A stretch of 8,270 nucleotides of DNA from Planctomycetaceae bacterium (lineage in GTDB: Bacteria > Planctomycetota > Planctomycetia > Pirellulales > Thermoguttaceae). Shown in pieces: positions 6,480 through 8,270 of the stretch. Numbering within the stretch: position 1 is the stretch's first letter; the number at the start of each line of letters is the position of its first letter. The translations under genes and the position numbers were made by a program. Under the pieces are notes generated by a model that did no database searches, was not told the DNA's origin, and worked only from the letters and a program-made list of their open reading frames with translations. The stretch spans positions 1-8,270 of the forward strand of contig DOMV01000305.1 of the NCBI GenBank assembly GCA_003509805.1, written 5' to 3'.

Positions 6480-6656
6480 ATGAAAATCCGCATTACCCAA
6501 ACGATTATCGAATTCGACTTCGAAGACGAGCAGGAGCAGAATGTTCCGAAGCCGACCCGTCCGTTTTCATTTTTCGATCTGCTCCGCAAAGAAGCCGAAA
6601 AAGCCATGTTCCGCGAACACCAGGAGGAAAAATTTCATGGGCAGTTTCTCCCGTAA
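6480..6656 (+). CDS. Small acidic protein, 58 residues
   Basis: This short frame begins at ATG 6480, seven bases behind AAGGAA (6467-6472), and ends at TAA 6654-6656. The 58-residue product starts MKIRITQTIIEFDFEDEQEQ and has an amphipathic, charged second half with RPFSFFDLLRKEAEKA near residues 27-42. I do not recognise the family. Evidence that it is real includes the good ribosome binding site, the lack of any competing gene over most of its length, and a 20-base overlap with the resolvase-like gene whose AGGAGG lies inside it, an arrangement typical of translational coupling. It could be an accessory factor for that nuclease or for DUF669, but only context supports this. Confidence 0.65.
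   Translation: MKIRITQTIIEFDFEDEQEQNVPKPTRPFSFFDLLRKEAEKAMFREHQEEKFHGQFLP
6622..6627 (+). promoter_or_regulatory. Ribosome binding site of the resolvase-like gene
   Basis: AGGAGG lies nine bases before ATG 6637, inside the end of the upstream small gene. It decides this start against the long frame opening at 6541. Confidence 0.7.
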
Positions 6657-7011
6657 CAAAGGCAAGACCGGCGAACGGGAACTCGCTCATGAATTGTCCC
6701 GCGTTTTCGGCGTGAGTGCCCGGCGCGGCGTCCAGTTCCAGGGGAGCCCCGATTCGCCCGATGTTATCGTCGACATTCCCGATATTCATATCGAATGCAA
6801 ACGGACAGAGCGGTTCCGGCTTTACGAGGCACTCGACCAAGCGACGCAAGATGCCGCAACGAAAATTCCGCTCGTATTGCATCGCCAGAACAAAAAACCG
6901 TGGGTCGCCGTTGTCAAACTTGACGACCTGCCTCGGCTTGCTGCGATTCTCGCGGCCTTTCTACCCAATTCCGAACCCTCAATCGATCAAGAGCATGGCA
7001 ACCAAGATTGA
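6637..7011 (+). CDS. Holliday-junction-resolvase-like PD-(D/E)XK nuclease
   Basis: The 124-residue product has the compact Hjc-like nuclease layout common in phages. An N-terminal basic stretch and GKTGERELAHELSRVFG (9-25) supply the first glutamate helix. SARRGVQFQGSPDSPDVIVDI (27-47) contains the metal-binding Asp42. IHIECKRTE (50-58) gives Glu53 and Lys55 of the E-x-K motif. A helix follows with Q68 and Q71, and then VAVVKLDDL. All core residues are present and the length is normal for the family. Members cut branched DNA or act as structure-specific endonucleases. In this context it would process intermediates made by the exonuclease, the Sak4-like ATPase and the DUF669 protein. The start is set by AGGAGG at 6622-6627. 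The 3' end overlaps the next gene by 17 bases, suggesting coupled translation. Whether it acts on Holliday junctions or another substrate is not visible. Confidence 0.8.
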   Translation: MGSFSRNKGKTGERELAHELSRVFGVSARRGVQFQGSPDSPDVIVDIPDIHIECKRTERFRLYEALDQATQDAATKIPLVLHRQNKKPWVAVVKLDDLPRLAAILAAFLPNSEPSIDQEHGNQD

Positions 7012-8008
7012 TCCGAAACGGATTTGTATCGATCTCGATACGCAAATCCGCGTCGATTGGAACGAGGAGGCGGTTCGGGAATATGCCGAGGCGATGGAGT
7101 CCGGCGTCGAATTCCCGCCGCTGCTCGTCTTTTACGACGAGCCGAACCATCGAATCATCCTTGCCGACGGATTTCACCGGCTTGCCGCACACAAACTGGT
7201 CAAACCGAATGATCAAATCCTCGTAGAGCAACGACTTGGCGACGTGGAGGACGCACGTTGGGCGGCGATCATCGCCAATCAATCTCATGGAATTCGAAGA
7301 ACAAACGCCGACAAACGCAATGCGGTCAGACGGGCGTTCCTGCACAAGAATGGCGAAAAATCAACAAATAGCCAGATTTCAAAAGATGTCGGCGTTCATC
7401 ATGTGACCGTTGGCAGTATTCGACGTGAGATGGAACTATCTTGTGAAATTCACAAGATAGAAACTCGAATCGTGCAACGTGGCGATCAAATTTACGAACA
7501 AAACACGGCTCGCATCGGGCTTCGACGAAAAGAGGATTCTCCCGAAGAGGGAAACTCATCTGAAAACAATATCATTGAAAAAAAGCAGCCGTCGTTTCCC
7601 GTCAACACGTCCCGGATCAATTTCGGCGGCAAAATCGTTCCCGAGGGGGCGACCTGTGTGACTTGTCGTTTTTTGGAGGATGGAAAATGCCTCACCGAAG
7701 AAATCGACGATCCGGTTCCGTGTATCGACGTTTGCGGCGAGTACGAAGTGCGAGTCGAGGAAGCGCCCCGCGAGGAGATCGCTCCGCCGGATTACGAAAA
7801 CGCCGAAGCGCTCGGCAAAAAACTCAACAAACAGACCCGGCAACAGCGGCTCTATCAGAATCGCGATTTGAAAAACTGCATTACCGTACGTCTTCCGTCC
7901 AACAACGCCGAGGTTTTCGCCGTCGAACTGCGGGAGCATTGGGAAAAGCCGTACCTGATCGAGTGCCTCGCCGCTTTGAAACATCTGCTTGCGGAAGAAG
8001 ACGATTGA
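6995..8008 (+). CDS. ParB-like protein 3 with HTH and cysteine cluster
   Basis: Translation from ATG 6995 gives 337 residues. The N-terminal ParB/Srx-like domain carries RIILADGFHRLAAHK (53-67). A helix-turn-helix follows, NSQISKDVGVHHVTVGSIRREME (125-147). After it comes RRGDQIYEQNTARIG-type sequence (about 162-175), a motif seen after the HTH in many phage ParB-like proteins. A cysteine cluster spans 221-247 with spacing C-X2-C-X7-C-X10-C-X3-C and may bind zinc. The C-terminus (about 295-337) has AEVFAVELREHW and LIECLAALKHLL, loosely like the tail of ParB-like protein 1. ATG 6995 overlaps the nuclease gene by 17 bases; the frame is open upstream, but that part only shadows the nuclease. 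A perfect palindrome lies at the codons for residues 148-155, just after the HTH, in an A+T-rich island. Probably a DNA-binding regulator or replication factor. Confidence 0.8.
   Translation: MATKIDPKRICIDLDTQIRVDWNEEAVREYAEAMESGVEFPPLLVFYDEPNHRIILADGFHRLAAHKLVKPNDQILVEQRLGDVEDARWAAIIANQSHGIRRTNADKRNAVRRAFLHKNGEKSTNSQISKDVGVHHVTVGSIRREMELSCEIHKIETRIVQRGDQIYEQNTARIGLRRKEDSPEEGNSSENNIIEKKQPSFPVNTSRINFGGKIVPEGATCVTCRFLEDGKCLTEEIDDPVPCIDVCGEYEVRVEEAPREEIAPPDYENAEALGKKLNKQTRQQRLYQNRDLKNCITVRLPSNNAEVFAVELREHWEKPYLIECLAALKHLLAEEDD
7436..7460. repeat. Perfect intragenic palindrome, 12-base arms
   Basis: CTATCTTGTGAA at 7436-7447 and TTCACAAGATAG at 7449-7460 are exact reverse complements around a single A at 7448. 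The element lies inside the coding sequence of ParB-like protein 3, directly after its HTH. The near-absent spacer favours a dimer-binding DNA site over an RNA hairpin. Its sequence is unrelated to the palindrome at 4357-4382. Confidence 0.85.
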
Positions 8009-8029
8009 ACATTAACGACACGAAAAAAC

Positions 8030-8270
8030 ATGCTCAAATATGAAATTCAAAAACAATCGCATCAATTGCCGGACGGTCGCAAGGTCCACCGGATCAAGGC
8101 GCTCTGTGACTTCGGCAACGTCAAAACGGGCGAGATCGGCGGGTTCGTCGAGGCGGACGACAATCTTTCCCAAGCGGGAACCTGCTGGATCGCCGACGAC
8201 GCGATGGCGCTCGGTCGAAGCCGGATCACCGGCGACGCATTGCTGCGTGACCGCGCCCGGCTCGACGGAC
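8030..8270 (+). CDS. Hexapeptide-repeat (polymer-forming-like) protein, 3'-partial
   Basis: A frame opens at ATG 8030 and is still open at the window end, giving 80 complete codons. The visible sequence contains GEIGGFVEADDNLSQAG, a signature start of phage and bacterial left-handed beta-helix proteins. It is followed by imperfect six-residue units such as WIADDAMALG, RSRITGDALL and RDRARLDG. Relatives have long arrays of G-[DN]-A-x-[VI]-type repeats and are annotated as polymer-forming or hexapeptide-repeat proteins of unknown role; some have been guessed to be structural. The leader (8009-8029) is A/C-rich with no Shine-Dalgarno. The gene follows ParB-like protein 3 by 21 bases and continues the operon. 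Length and C-terminal domain cannot be seen. Confidence 0.75.
   Translation, partial: MLKYEIQKQSHQLPDGRKVHRIKALCDFGNVKTGEIGGFVEADDNLSQAGTCWIADDAMALGRSRITGDALLRDRARLDG

Noticed and set aside
1..8270. CRISPR array, tRNA genes, insertion sequence or integrase
   Set aside because: No regularly spaced direct repeats, cloverleaf, transposase or recombinase motifs were found on either strand.

Overview
The window is a one-directional block of closely packed genes, all on the + strand, that reads as the early or replication-recombination region of a prophage, phage or phage-like element. The host cannot be fixed from the sequence. Hand-counted stretches are about 48-58% G+C. The mixture of Shine-Dalgarno-led starts with starts behind A/C-rich leaders, and a stand-alone two-region sigma factor inside a phage-type block, would suit a planctomycete or another member of the PVC group. 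That is a low-confidence guess. No integrase, portal, terminase, capsid, tRNA or CRISPR is visible.

Layout: (1) Positions 31-824 hold an unrecognised 139-residue gene and a 69-residue zinc-ribbon protein. (2) Positions 860-1393 encode a small sigma-70/ECF-like factor, followed by a 168-base gap with several short inverted repeats. (3) Positions 1562-3118 hold a RecE/RecB-like PD-(D/E)XK exonuclease and an AAA_24/Sak4-like RecA-fold ATPase. (4) Positions 3154-4976 hold two tandem paralogous ParB-like proteins whose N-terminal domains are about two-thirds identical and whose tails differ. (5) Positions 5018-5839 encode a further DGQHR-type protein of the ParB/Srx-like sort, followed by a convincing terminator or attenuator hairpin at 5859-5894. 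(6) Positions 5928-7011 hold a DUF669 protein with an SSB-like acidic-aromatic tip, a 58-residue acidic protein and a Holliday-junction-resolvase-like PD-(D/E)XK nuclease. The last two overlap. (7) Positions 6995-8008 encode a fourth ParB-like protein with a helix-turn-helix and a cysteine cluster. From 8030 a hexapeptide-repeat (polymer-forming-like) protein runs off the window.

The exonuclease, the Sak4-like annealase/recombinase, the DUF669 single-strand-binding candidate and the resolvase-like nuclease form a plausible recombination-dependent replication set. The four DGxHR proteins are probably DNA-binding regulators, partition or replication factors of the same element.

The most unusual signal is a pair of unrelated, perfect inverted repeats with 12-base arms. 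One lies inside each of two of the ParB-like genes (4357-4382 and 7436-7460), next to the segment that encodes the helix-turn-helix. In the second gene the surrounding segment is an A+T-rich island (about 41% G+C against about 57% on both sides). I infer that these genes may carry their own cognate binding site, or a swapped recognition cassette. This needs testing and I know of no description of it.
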